From: Clostridia bacterium
GTDB lineage: Bacteria > Bacillota > Clostridia > TANB77 > CAG-508
Direction of reading: 5' to 3'
DNA: 61,701 nucleotides
Assembly (NCBI GenBank): GCA_017515985.1
Contig: JAFWDV010000011.1
Coordinates: 1-61,701, forward strand
The notes under the pieces are model-generated. The model worked only from the letters and a program-made list of their open reading frames with translations, had not been told where the DNA came from and searched no databases. Below, in pieces: positions 7,237-15,244 of this stretch (position 1 is the stretch's first letter; each line of letters opens with the position of its first letter). The translations under genes were made by a program, and so were the position numbers.

Positions 7237-8925
7237 ATGTCATATACCGCTTTATATAGAAAATATAGGCCAGCAACTTTTGATGAATTAGTAGGACAAG
7301 ACCATATTACAAAAACCCTAAGGAATCAAATTATTTCAGGAAGAGTAGGGCATGCGTATCTATTTAATGGAGGAAGAGGTACAGGTAAAACATCTTCAGC
7401 CAAAATCCTTGCCAGGGCAATAAACTGTTTAAATCCAAAAGATGGTAACCCATGCAATGAATGCGATATTTGTAAAGCAGCATTAAACGGGTCATTGACG
7501 GATATTGTTGAAATGGATGCTGCATCAAATAATAGTGTAGAGGATGTACGTTCAATACGTGACGAAGTAAATTTTTTACCAACCGTTGCCAAATATAGGG
7601 TTTATATAATAGATGAGGTTCATATGCTTTCAATAGGTGCATTTAATGCATTGCTAAAAACATTAGAAGAGCCACCTGAGCATGTTAAATTTATTTTAGC
7701 AACAACAGAGCCTCAAAAATTGCCAGCCACAATATTATCCCGTTGCCAAAGATTTGATTTTAAAAAGCTATCATCGGAATATATTAAATTAAGATTAAAA
7801 TATATCTGTGAGAAAGATAAAATCAGTATAGAGCCAGATGCTATAAACACAATTTCTGTGCTAGCTGATGGGGCAATGAGAGATGGAATAAGTATTTTAG
7901 AGCGATGTCTACAAGAAGAAACAGGGAATATAACAAACGATTTAGTGAAAAGTCTTGTAGGTCTTCCAAAATTGGAATCAATGAATAAAATTTTAAACAA
8001 TATACTAGATTACAATATACAAGCATCAGTAGAATCTGTTAATGAAGTTCTAGATGACGGCAAAGATATACTTAATTTAACATGGGAAATTATAAAATAT
8101 GTAAAAGATATATTGATATATAAAACAACTCAGAAGGTAGATATATATAATGAAAAAGAGCTTGAGCAAATAAAAGCGTTGGCAGATAAAGCAACGAAAG
8201 AAAGATTACTGGATATAATTTTTTATTTGTCGGAGTTATCTAATGAATTAAGGATGACAACTCAAAAAACAATAATGTTTCAAGTTGGAATTATGAAGTT
8301 GTGCAATCAGAACTTAAAAACTGAAAAAGAGCAAAATAGTGTAGAGCAAACGCCAATTGCAATTCCAGTAGAAACACCAAGTAATGTGGATTTAAGTGGT
8401 GTTAATAGTAGAATATCAAATTTGGAGAACAAGTTACAAAAAACTGTAAATGCAGTTCAAAAGTTAGTTTCAAATCCAGAAATTATCAACAGTTCTGCAA
8501 AAAATGTGGATAACTCAACTGAAAAAAAGGCAAATACACAGACTAGATCAAGTTCAAGCAATCAAAATTTAAAAAATCTACTAACCACTAAAACAAGCAA
8601 TGTTCCTGTACAATCGTGGGAAAAGGTAGTTAGTAGTATCAAAGAAGATGGTAAAGTAATGTTATATTCAAACTTAGCTAATTCAAAAGCATATGAATTA
8701 AATGATATGACGATTGGTATAAGCTTTCCAGAAGGTCTTACACCATTTGGCAAATCAGTAATAGCAAAGTCTGAAAATATATCAGAGCTTACTAAACTTA
8801 TTTCAGTGGAATATGGCAAGCCAATGCAAATAAGATTAATAGATAATACAAATGAAAAAGAAGAAGAGAGTGAAATAGATGGTATTATAAAAAGTTTAGA
8901 TTTACCATTAAATATTATAGAATAA
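7237..8925 (+). CDS. dnaX: DNA polymerase III subunits gamma/tau
   Basis: 562 aa. The AAA+ clamp-loader domain begins with the conserved YRKYRPATFDELVGQ. The Walker A GGRGTGKTS is at 45-53, the zinc-binding cysteines are at 64, 73, 76 and 79, Walker B and sensor are in VYIIDEVHML, and the arginine finger lies in ILSRCQRF. Residues about 370-460 are a variable linker. The C-terminal part is the tau-like region that contacts the polymerase. An AGGTG ribosome site precedes the ATG. It heads the dnaX-ebfC-recR block. I see no clear A-run frameshift signal that would make a separate gamma form. Confidence 0.97.
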   Translation: MSYTALYRKYRPATFDELVGQDHITKTLRNQIISGRVGHAYLFNGGRGTGKTSSAKILARAINCLNPKDGNPCNECDICKAALNGSLTDIVEMDAASNNSVEDVRSIRDEVNFLPTVAKYRVYIIDEVHMLSIGAFNALLKTLEEPPEHVKFILATTEPQKLPATILSRCQRFDFKKLSSEYIKLRLKYICEKDKISIEPDAINTISVLADGAMRDGISILERCLQEETGNITNDLVKSLVGLPKLESMNKILNNILDYNIQASVESVNEVLDDGKDILNLTWEIIKYVKDILIYKTTQKVDIYNEKELEQIKALADKATKERLLDIIFYLSELSNELRMTTQKTIMFQVGIMKLCNQNLKTEKEQNSVEQTPIAIPVETPSNVDLSGVNSRISNLENKLQKTVNAVQKLVSNPEIINSSAKNVDNSTEKKANTQTRSSSSNQNLKNLLTTKTSNVPVQSWEKVVSSIKEDGKVMLYSNLANSKAYELNDMTIGISFPEGLTPFGKSVIAKSENISELTKLISVEYGKPMQIRLIDNTNEKEEESEIDGIIKSLDLPLNIIE

Positions 8926-8940
8926 GAAAGGATGATAAGT

Positions 8941-9282
8941 ATGTCAAAAAGAGGAGGATTCCCAGGAGGTATGGGAGGTTTTGGAGGTATGAACCTTAAT
9001 CAATTAATGAAAGAAGCTAAAAAAATGCAAGCTGATATTGAAAAGTCACAAGAAGAGCTTGGCAGTAAAGAATTTTCTGCAACAGCAGGTGGAGGAGCAA
9101 TTGAAGTAGTAGTATCTGGAAATAAAGTAATAAAAACAATGAAAATCAAACCAGAAGTTGTAGATCCAGATGATGTAGAAATGCTTCAAGATTTAATTAT
9201 AACATGTGTAAACGAAGCAATGGGAAAAGTAGATAGCGCACAAGCATCAGAGCTTGGAAAATATAACATACCAGGACTTTAA
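8941..9282 (+). CDS. ebfC: YbaB/EbfC nucleoid-associated protein
   Basis: 113 aa. The Gly/Met-rich N-terminus (GGFPGGMGGFGGMNLNQLMK) and the core ending VNEAMGKVDSAQA are typical of the family, which binds DNA as a dimer and is almost always encoded between dnaX and recR. An in-frame ATG at 8932 overlaps the AAAGGA ribosome site (8927-8932), so the ATG at 8941, 8 bases downstream, is the better start. Confidence 0.94.
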   Translation: MSKRGGFPGGMGGFGGMNLNQLMKEAKKMQADIEKSQEELGSKEFSATAGGGAIEVVVSGNKVIKTMKIKPEVVDPDDVEMLQDLIITCVNEAMGKVDSAQASELGKYNIPGL

Positions 9283-9292
9283 AAAAAGACGT

Positions 9293-9376
9293 AAAAAAAG
9301 GGACGGACTCATTTTTTTATTTAAGGTATGGAGGAAAAAATTCATCAGCAAAAAAATGAGTCCGTCCCCTTTTTTT
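9293..9376. repeat. GGGACGGACTCATTTTT palindrome, copy 2
   Basis: Long inverted repeat: GGGACGGACTCATTTTTTT near the left end pairs with AAAAAAATGAGTCCGTCCC near the right end, and a T-run follows. The loop contains a GGAGGAAAAAATT segment characteristic of the other subtype, as if one unit sat within the other. It lies between ebfC and recR. Confidence 0.85.
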
Positions 9377-9392
9377 CAGGAAGGGGAAATTT

Positions 9393-9992
9393 ATGTCATA
9401 TTACTCACCATCAATTGAAAAACTAATTGAAGCATTTGAAAAACTTCCTAGTATTGGAAATAAAACAGCTGCTAGGCTCGCATTTCATATGCTAAACTGC
9501 AGTAATGAAGAGGTAAATGAATTTGTTGAAGCAATAGTAACTGCTAAAAAGAATTTAAAATATTGTTCAACTTGTTATAATATTTCTGATACAGATCCAT
9601 GCTCAATATGTTCAAATGCAGCAAGGGACAAGTCTTTGATTTGTGTTGTTGAAGATGTTAAGGATGTAGTTGCAATGGAAAAAACGCATGAGTTTAAAGG
9701 TGTATACCATGTACTACATGGTTCCATATCACCAATGAATGGAATTGGTCCTGACGATATAAAAATAAAAGAGCTGCTAGCCAGACTTATGGAAGGTACG
9801 GTAAAAGAAGTTATAATAGCTACTAACCCAAGAGTTGAAGGCGAAGCAACGGCAATATATTTATCTAAGCTAATAAAACCTATGGGAGTTACTGTGACAA
9901 GAATAGCTCATGGAATTCCTGTAGGAGGAGATTTAGAATATACTGATGAAGTTACATTAAGTAAGGCATTAGAAGGAAGAAGAGAAATATAG
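9393..9992 (+). CDS. recR: recombination mediator RecR
   Basis: 199 aa, the usual length. An N-terminal helix-hairpin-helix ([15 protein letters not shown]), a four-cysteine zinc finger ([17 protein letters not shown]), a Toprim domain starting at [10 protein letters not shown], and the C-terminal Walker-B-like region (ALEGRRE) are all present. RecR works with RecF/RecO in loading RecA at gaps. The AGGAAGGGG ribosome site directly follows the palindromic repeat. Last gene of the dnaX block. Confidence 0.96.
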   Translation: MSYYSPSIEKLIEAFEKLPSIGNKTAARLAFHMLNCSNEEVNEFVEAIVTAKKNLKYCSTCYNISDTDPCSICSNAARDKSLICVVEDVKDVVAMEKTHEFKGVYHVLHGSISPMNGIGPDDIKIKELLARLMEGTVKEVIIATNPRVEGEATAIYLSKLIKPMGVTVTRIAHGIPVGGDLEYTDEVTLSKALEGRREI

Positions 9993-10022
9993 ATTAGCTA
10001 ATCAAGAAAAATTAAATAAAAA

Positions 10023-10060
10023 AAAAAAACACTCCATACTAAAATGTGGAGTGTTTTTTT
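10023..10060. terminator. bidirectional intrinsic terminator
   Basis: AAAACACTCCA pairs with TGGAGTGTTTT (left arm 10023-10036, right arm 10047-10060), with A- and T-runs on both sides. It separates convergent recR and the glycosyltransferase gene. Confidence 0.9.
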
Positions 10061-10081
10061 TAAATACATGAGTAATAAGTT

Positions 10082-11212
10082 TTATGATAATATCAACTTA
10101 TCGCATATTTTTTTTGTTGAATCAATATGAGCAAGTTTTTCTGCATTTAGTCTCATATCGTTAAGTTTTTCATCTGATTCTAAAATACCAGCAAGAACAG
10201 ATACAGCCTCATCATTTGATTTTAGCCAAATTGCAGCACCAGCTTGTTCTAGAAATTCTGCATTTTCTTCTTCTTGGCCAGGCACTGGATTTATCAAAAG
10301 CATTGGCAAATGTGAAGCCAAGCTTTCTGTTGTTGTTAGCCCACCCGGTTTTGTAATTACAAGATCTGAAATGTGCATTGCTTCTGGAACATTGTTTATA
10401 AAATCGAATATTTTCAAATTTTTGGGATTGCCCAATTCCTCTGAAATTGAATGGAATGCATCATTCATTTTTTGATTTTTTCCAGATACTGCAATAACTT
10501 GATATCTATCAAGGAATGAAGTAATTGCTCTAAAAATTTCAACAGTTTTTTCTTTACCGATTCCAAATGCACCGCCACCGAAGAATAACAAGGTTTTCTT
10601 TGAAGGGTCCAAATCAAATGTTTTATATATTTCTTCAGAGTTTAATTCTAAAGAAAATTTATCGGAGATAGGTATTCCATAAGCATACACTTTCTCTGAA
10701 GGAATATTATGCTCATTAATTAAAGCATTCCTCATTTTTTCGTTAGACACAAAAAAATAATTTCCATATTCATTTAGTATAAGCCATTGCTCATGTGGTT
10801 CAAAGTCAGTCATAACCGTAGCTAGAGCGCAATTTGTTTTATGCTTCTTTTTCAAATAGCTAATCATTTGTGTAGAAAACATATGAGTTGAAATAACTAG
10901 GTCCGGTGAATATTTTTCTAGTAAATGATTAATTTTTCTTGCCATTATTTTATTTGTTCCAGAGCTTATTTTTGAAAGCATACCTTTTTCAGAATGATAA
11001 TACATTTTTTTCCATGCCCATGGTGCATTTGTAGTTAGCCTATTGTATGCTCCTGTGCTTACTTTATTTAATGTTTTATTTACGAATTCAATGCAATCAA
11101 CTAATTGTGTTTCAACATTATCATAATGGTCTGTAATGTAGTTATTTATAGATTTAGCAGCAGAAAAATGTCCACCACCGTATGTTGCGTATAGAATTAA
11201 TACTTTTTTCAT
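10082..11212 (-). CDS. UgtP/MGDG-synthase-like diacylglycerol glycosyltransferase
   Basis: 376 aa, cytosolic face of the membrane. The N-terminus (YATYGGGHFSAAKS) is the glycine-rich acceptor loop of GT28 monogalactosyl/diglucosyl-diacylglycerol synthases. The C-terminal donor-binding signature KPGGLTTTESLA follows. Length and architecture match Bacillus UgtP, which adds glucose from UDP-glucose to diacylglycerol for glycolipids and the lipoteichoic acid anchor. Whether the sugar is glucose or galactose, and how many are added, cannot be read from the sequence. It is transcribed away from ypeB. Confidence 0.85.
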   Translation of the reverse strand: MKKVLILYATYGGGHFSAAKSINNYITDHYDNVETQLVDCIEFVNKTLNKVSTGAYNRLTTNAPWAWKKMYYHSEKGMLSKISSGTNKIMARKINHLLEKYSPDLVISTHMFSTQMISYLKKKHKTNCALATVMTDFEPHEQWLILNEYGNYFFVSNEKMRNALINEHNIPSEKVYAYGIPISDKFSLELNSEEIYKTFDLDPSKKTLLFFGGGAFGIGKEKTVEIFRAITSFLDRYQVIAVSGKNQKMNDAFHSISEELGNPKNLKIFDFINNVPEAMHISDLVITKPGGLTTTESLASHLPMLLINPVPGQEEENAEFLEQAGAAIWLKSNDEAVSVLAGILESDEKLNDMRLNAEKLAHIDSTKKICDKLILS

Positions 11213-11303
11213 TTTTTTTACCTTTCATAAATAATTTAATGAAATTTTACCATAATATATGAAAAACGACAAGTTTTCATATAAAACGAAAGGATTTGAT
11301 CAA

Positions 11304-12689
11304 GTGAATAGTTTAAAAAGTAAAATCAAAGATTTTGGCAATCTAATAAAAAGTAAAAGGCTAATTATACTGTTAACAATAGCGGTAATAGGCATTATAG
11401 TGCTATTAGGTTACTCATATAAAACAAAGGATTCATACAAACAATCAATTGAGAATAATTATAATATGGCTTTTTGTCAGCTTGTAGATAATGTTCAAGA
11501 TGTAGAAGTATATCTGGCAAAGGCACTCATTTCGAATGCACCTGAAAGCGGTACGGAAACATTAACATATGTATGGAGGGAAGCAAATATGGCACAAACA
11601 TATTTATCAATGCTTCCAGTAAGTAGCTCTGAGCTGGAAAATACAGCAAAATTTTTAAATCAGGTAAGTGATTATAGTTTTTCATTATCGCAAAAAACTA
11701 TAGATAATAAAGAATTAACTCAGTCTGACTTGGATAACTTAGGAAAATTACACGAATATAGCGTAAATTTAAAAAATACATTAAATCAATTATCGGTAGA
11801 TTTAAATGATGGAAGAATCACGTGGTCTGAATTAACAAGTGATACTGGTCCAGCATTGGCAAAAGAGGTAAGTAATATATCAAAGGATAGTTTCGGTACA
11901 GTTGAAGAAAATTTCCATGAATATGCCGGATTGATTTATGACGGAGCCTTTTCAGAGCATCTGACAAATCCGGAGCACAGAGGATTAACGGGTGAGGACA
12001 TCGATGAAAAATCAGCAATGGAAATTGCTATAAACTTTTGGGGAGCAGATAAAATAAAAGAAATAAAGTGCGATGGAATTACGGAAAATACAAGTATAAT
12101 AGCGTATAATTTTTCTGCAAAAAGTGTAGATGGAGATGCAGTGTGGATTTCAGTTTCAAAAAAGGGAGGGCATATTGTTTCTGCTAATAGTAATAGAAAT
12201 GTAAATGCAGAAATTATTTCGCAAGAGAACATTGATAAGATTGTAGAGGATTATCTAAACAATAAAGGTTTTCCAAATATGAAAAAAACATATTTTTCAA
12301 AGAACAATGGAGTAGAAACAATAAATTATGCATATGAACAAAACGGAGTTATATGTTATCCAGATTTGATAAAGGTAAAAATAGCAATGGATAATGGGGA
12401 AATACTTGGGATTGAAACATCAGGCTATTTAAATTCCCATACAGAGCGTAATATTCCAAATGCAGTTATAACAAAGGATGAAGCAATTTCAAAAATTAAT
12501 GAAAAGGTTGATGTATTAGCTATTGATATGGCGGTAATACCAACAGAATTTCAAACAGAATTAACATGCTGGGAAATAAAAGGAAAAGTAGAGGATAGAG
12601 AATTTTTGGTGTATGTTAACATTGAAACAGGAAAAGAAGAAGATATACTTGTAATACTAAATTCAGCAGAAGGAACATTAACAATGTAA
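11304..12689 (+). CDS. ypeB: germination protein YpeB-like
   Basis: 461 aa from the preferred start. One N-terminal membrane segment, a helical region, a YAGLIYDGAFSEHL segment characteristic of YpeB, and about three PepSY-like units up to the C-terminus. In Bacillus, YpeB sits in the spore and is needed for the cortex hydrolase SleB. The frame opens at an ATG at 11259 without a ribosome site. GTG at 11304 has AAAGGA 9 bases upstream and still leaves the membrane segment intact, so I prefer it. No sleB is adjacent, which is unusual since the two are normally an operon. Confidence 0.85.
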   Translation: MNSLKSKIKDFGNLIKSKRLIILLTIAVIGIIVLLGYSYKTKDSYKQSIENNYNMAFCQLVDNVQDVEVYLAKALISNAPESGTETLTYVWREANMAQTYLSMLPVSSSELENTAKFLNQVSDYSFSLSQKTIDNKELTQSDLDNLGKLHEYSVNLKNTLNQLSVDLNDGRITWSELTSDTGPALAKEVSNISKDSFGTVEENFHEYAGLIYDGAFSEHLTNPEHRGLTGEDIDEKSAMEIAINFWGADKIKEIKCDGITENTSIIAYNFSAKSVDGDAVWISVSKKGGHIVSANSNRNVNAEIISQENIDKIVEDYLNNKGFPNMKKTYFSKNNGVETINYAYEQNGVICYPDLIKVKIAMDNGEILGIETSGYLNSHTERNIPNAVITKDEAISKINEKVDVLAIDMAVIPTEFQTELTCWEIKGKVEDREFLVYVNIETGKEEDILVILNSAEGTLTM

Positions 12690-12742
12690 AAAAAGGGATG
12701 GACTCATTTTTTATATACAAAAAATGAGTCCGTCTCGTCTTT
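12688..12742. repeat. GGGACGGACTCATTTTT palindrome, copy 3
   Basis: GGGATGGACTCATTTTTT pairs with AAAAAATGAGTCCGTCTC at the end of ypeB. It differs from copy 2 by a few bases and has a shorter loop. Confidence 0.8.
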
Positions 12743-12807
12743 TCGTCCAAAATTTCATCCAATAATTCCATAGCCCTATTTTCACGAAAAAAATATGCAA
12801 TTTTCAA

Positions 12808-12836
12808 TTGAAATAAAAAAAGATTAATGCTATAAT
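12808..12836 (+). promoter_or_regulatory. sigma-A promoter for the DnaJ-like gene
   Basis: TTGAAA, 17-base spacer, TATAAT, about 35 bases before the start codon. No CIRCE or other heat-shock operator is visible. Confidence 0.75.
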
Positions 12837-12871
12837 TTCATACAGATAAACAATAGGGGGAAAGTAAACAA

Positions 12872-13762
12872 ATGATATTTAAAAATTATTACAAATTATT
12901 GGATTTACCAAATAACATCAAATCTACTCAAAACGAAATAAAAATAGCATATAGGCTTCAAGCAAAAAAGTATCATCCTGATGTAAACATACAAAACAAG
13001 GTTGCAGAAGAGCGTTTTAAAGACATAAATGAAGCATATAGAATATTATCAGATCCAATTCAAAAAAAGAAATATGACAGATCATGGAATAATTATGTTG
13101 GTAAGAAAATACATAAAGAAAAGATGAGCCAAAAAGAGATAAGAAATAACGACATTATGAATATGTTTTTTGGCAGAGATATTTCTAAAAAAGCAATAAA
13201 AGAAACTCCTATTAAAGGTGAAAATATCGAAACAAAAATCCAGATTTCTGTAAAGGAAGCTTTTGATGGCGTAACAAAAAAATTAGTTATGACAACAGTA
13301 AATGGCAAGAAGATTGGAATTTCTGTTGATATCCCATCTGGAATAAAGAGCGGAGATAAGATAAGAATTGAAGGCAAGGGAAAAAAAGGAAAGAACGGCG
13401 GAAATAATGGAGACCTTGTAGTTACAATTGATATCGATAATAACGGCATTTATAAACTTGTTAATGATGATATAAACGTTAAGCTATATTTAACACCTTG
13501 GGATGCTGCATTAGGCTCTAAAGTTACGGTAGATGGAATAGATGGTCAAGTATCTTTGTTAGTTCCAAAAGGAACACAAAATGGCGATAAGATAGCAATC
13601 CCAGATAAAGGATACTACAAAGGTGATAACGGAAGAGGAAATTTGGTTGTCAGAACAGAAATAGTTATCCCTAAAAAATTAACAGATGTAGAAAGAGCAT
13701 TATTTAAAGAGCTAAAGAGCACATCAAAATTTAATCCAAAAAACATTGTAGACATAAGATAA
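12872..13762 (+). CDS. DnaJ-like co-chaperone without zinc finger (CbpA type)
   Basis: 296 aa. The J domain (about 4-70) has the HPD tripeptide at 35-37. A short linker follows, then two DnaJ C-terminal substrate-binding domains. The CxxCxGxG zinc repeats of type I DnaJ are absent, so this is a type II protein that stimulates the DnaK ATPase. AGGGGG precedes the ATG. It is a separate unit from dnaK and ends just before the promoter of the secretion-like locus. Confidence 0.88.
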   Translation: MIFKNYYKLLDLPNNIKSTQNEIKIAYRLQAKKYHPDVNIQNKVAEERFKDINEAYRILSDPIQKKKYDRSWNNYVGKKIHKEKMSQKEIRNNDIMNMFFGRDISKKAIKETPIKGENIETKIQISVKEAFDGVTKKLVMTTVNGKKIGISVDIPSGIKSGDKIRIEGKGKKGKNGGNNGDLVVTIDIDNNGIYKLVNDDINVKLYLTPWDAALGSKVTVDGIDGQVSLLVPKGTQNGDKIAIPDKGYYKGDNGRGNLVVRTEIVIPKKLTDVERALFKELKSTSKFNPKNIVDIR

Positions 13763-13767
13763 AATGG

Positions 13768-13797
13768 TTGACAAAAAGTAGGAATGAATGATATAAT
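13768..13797 (+). promoter_or_regulatory. sigma-A promoter at the head of the secretion-like locus
   Basis: Perfect TTGACA and TATAAT with an 18-base spacer, ahead of the small gene at 13.86 kb. Probably drives that gene through virD4. Confidence 0.8.
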
Positions 13798-13858
13798 GCA
13801 GTTTATGAATTCAAAAGATAAACTATGAGAGAGTCATAGGGAAGGGGTGTATTATTGT

Positions 13859-14377
13859 ATGGAATATTTACAAGGCAAACATTTTAGCATTACAGATCCA
13901 AAAAATACAAATACGGTAATTTACGAGATAGTAAAAAATGAGAATAATCAATCTAAAGGTGCTCCAAAATACACAATGGAGAGATTAGATTCAATTGAAG
14001 AGCTTAGAAATGAAGGAACAAAGAGAACGTACTTTGTTGATTTACCTAAAAAAACAGGAAATCAGCTTTTATTTCTAACCTTTGAAAACGAAACAGTAAC
14101 TGTAAATCAAGGTGTATTAAAAGAAGATGAAATTAAGTTTATCAGAAAGCCAGTTCCTATGGTATTTAATACGATTTACAAAGAGTCTGGTGGAGATTAC
14201 TATAAAGAGTATAATTATACACCAAATATGAAAAGACAGATATCTATTGTAGACCCAGAAACAGGGGAAGAAATAAAACCTATTCTATACTATGATAGCA
14301 AAACAAATGAAGTTAAAGGTAAATGTAAATTGCAACCAAACAAAACATACTTAGCATTCCAGCTAAGGCAATCATAA
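13859..14377 (+). CDS. hypothetical protein, first gene of the secretion-like locus
   Basis: 172 aa, no signal or membrane segment, mixed alpha/beta composition. Unrecognised family. GGGG ends at 13847, 11 bases before the ATG at 13859. A GTG at 13847 is in frame but overlaps the ribosome site. It begins a tight run (19- and 23-base gaps) leading into the coupling ATPase, so a role in substrate handling or regulation is plausible but unproved. Confidence 0.6.
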   Translation: MEYLQGKHFSITDPKNTNTVIYEIVKNENNQSKGAPKYTMERLDSIEELRNEGTKRTYFVDLPKKTGNQLLFLTFENETVTVNQGVLKEDEIKFIRKPVPMVFNTIYKESGGDYYKEYNYTPNMKRQISIVDPETGEEIKPILYYDSKTNEVKGKCKLQPNKTYLAFQLRQS

Positions 14378-14396
14378 AATTAGGAGGATTGAATAT

Positions 14397-14753
14397 ATGG
14401 CAAGTTCCATGACTGTAGTAAAAAATCCGGACAAGGATGAAAAAATAAATTTAGATTTTGCTCAATGTAATATTGATAAGAACAGAGGTAAAGATTCACT
14501 TTCAGTAAAGATGCTTAATAGGTTAAAAATAAGAGAGAATGATAGACCACCTAAAATAGATAAAATCGAAACAAATAAAATAGGAAAAAAAGATAAAGAT
14601 TGGATTAGAGTTGAGGTAGTCGTTACTAAAGAGGGAAAGAAAAATAAGTCTTTAGGTAAGGTAGAAAGCAATTATTACAGAAACGCATTAAACAAAAAAC
14701 TTGAATTAGCAAGAAGAAAGGCGCAAGAAAAAGGCGGAAGAGATCACGCATAA
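14397..14753 (+). CDS. small basic hypothetical protein of the secretion-like locus
   Basis: 118 aa, very rich in Lys and Arg (pI clearly basic), no membrane segment. A strong AGGAGG site precedes the ATG. Basic small proteins next to virD4 are often nucleic-acid-binding or substrate-adaptor proteins, but I see no helix-turn-helix or ribbon-helix-helix motif and give no function. Confidence 0.6.
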   Translation: MASSMTVVKNPDKDEKINLDFAQCNIDKNRGKDSLSVKMLNRLKIRENDRPPKIDKIETNKIGKKDKDWIRVEVVVTKEGKKNKSLGKVESNYYRNALNKKLELARRKAQEKGGRDHA

Positions 14754-14776
14754 AATACAAATGAGAAGGTGAAAAA

Positions 14777-15244
14777 ATGGGTAAGATTTTTACAGAAAAA
14801 AGAAAAAGAGATTTAATAATTTATTTAATACTATGGCTTATTATAACCATAGTATTAATTGTGCCTGCGGCAGTTGCTAGTATAGATTCAACACAAAATG
14901 GAGAATTCAATACTAATAGTTTTCTTACAATTCTGCCCGATTATATGTTGAATTTAGAAATAAGGGTAAAAGCGTTTCAAAATGGATACATAGATAATAC
15001 AATTACAGTTATTAGAAATTTTTCAATATTGTATTTTATCCTTGTTATTATATTAATGCTTAAAAAAGGAAAAGGAGCATATCACGATATAGAGCATGGT
15101 TCTAGTGATTGGTCACAAGGCGGAGAGCAATACAAAGTGCTAAGCAGAAATAAAGGAATAATTCTAGCAGAGCATAATTATCTACCAGTAAACAAACCTG
15201 GAAACGTAAACGTTCTAATAGTTGGACGGATCTGGTGCTGGTAA
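14777..15244 (+). CDS. VirD4/TraG coupling ATPase, N-terminal part (frameshifted)
   Basis: 155 aa as read. Two membrane segments (about 15-35 and 90-108) and the start of the nucleotide-binding domain match the N-terminus of VirD4/TraG coupling proteins. The frame is lost inside the P-loop: after NVLIVG an extra C (15227) shifts reading to a stop at 15244. Removing that base restores VGGSGAGKS and joins this piece to the following one, giving one protein of about 701 aa. So this is the 5' half of a single gene, broken by a one-base insertion that may be a real mutation or a sequence error. Confidence 0.8.
   Translation: MGKIFTEKRKRDLIIYLILWLIITIVLIVPAAVASIDSTQNGEFNTNSFLTILPDYMLNLEIRVKAFQNGYIDNTITVIRNFSILYFILVIILMLKKGKGAYHDIEHGSSDWSQGGEQYKVLSRNKGIILAEHNYLPVNKPGNVNVLIVGRIWCW

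Noticed and set aside
7019..7291. Open frame of 90 codons across the SRP RNA
   Set aside because: It lies over the conserved SRP RNA and its promoter and overlaps the dnaX start; no ribosome site.
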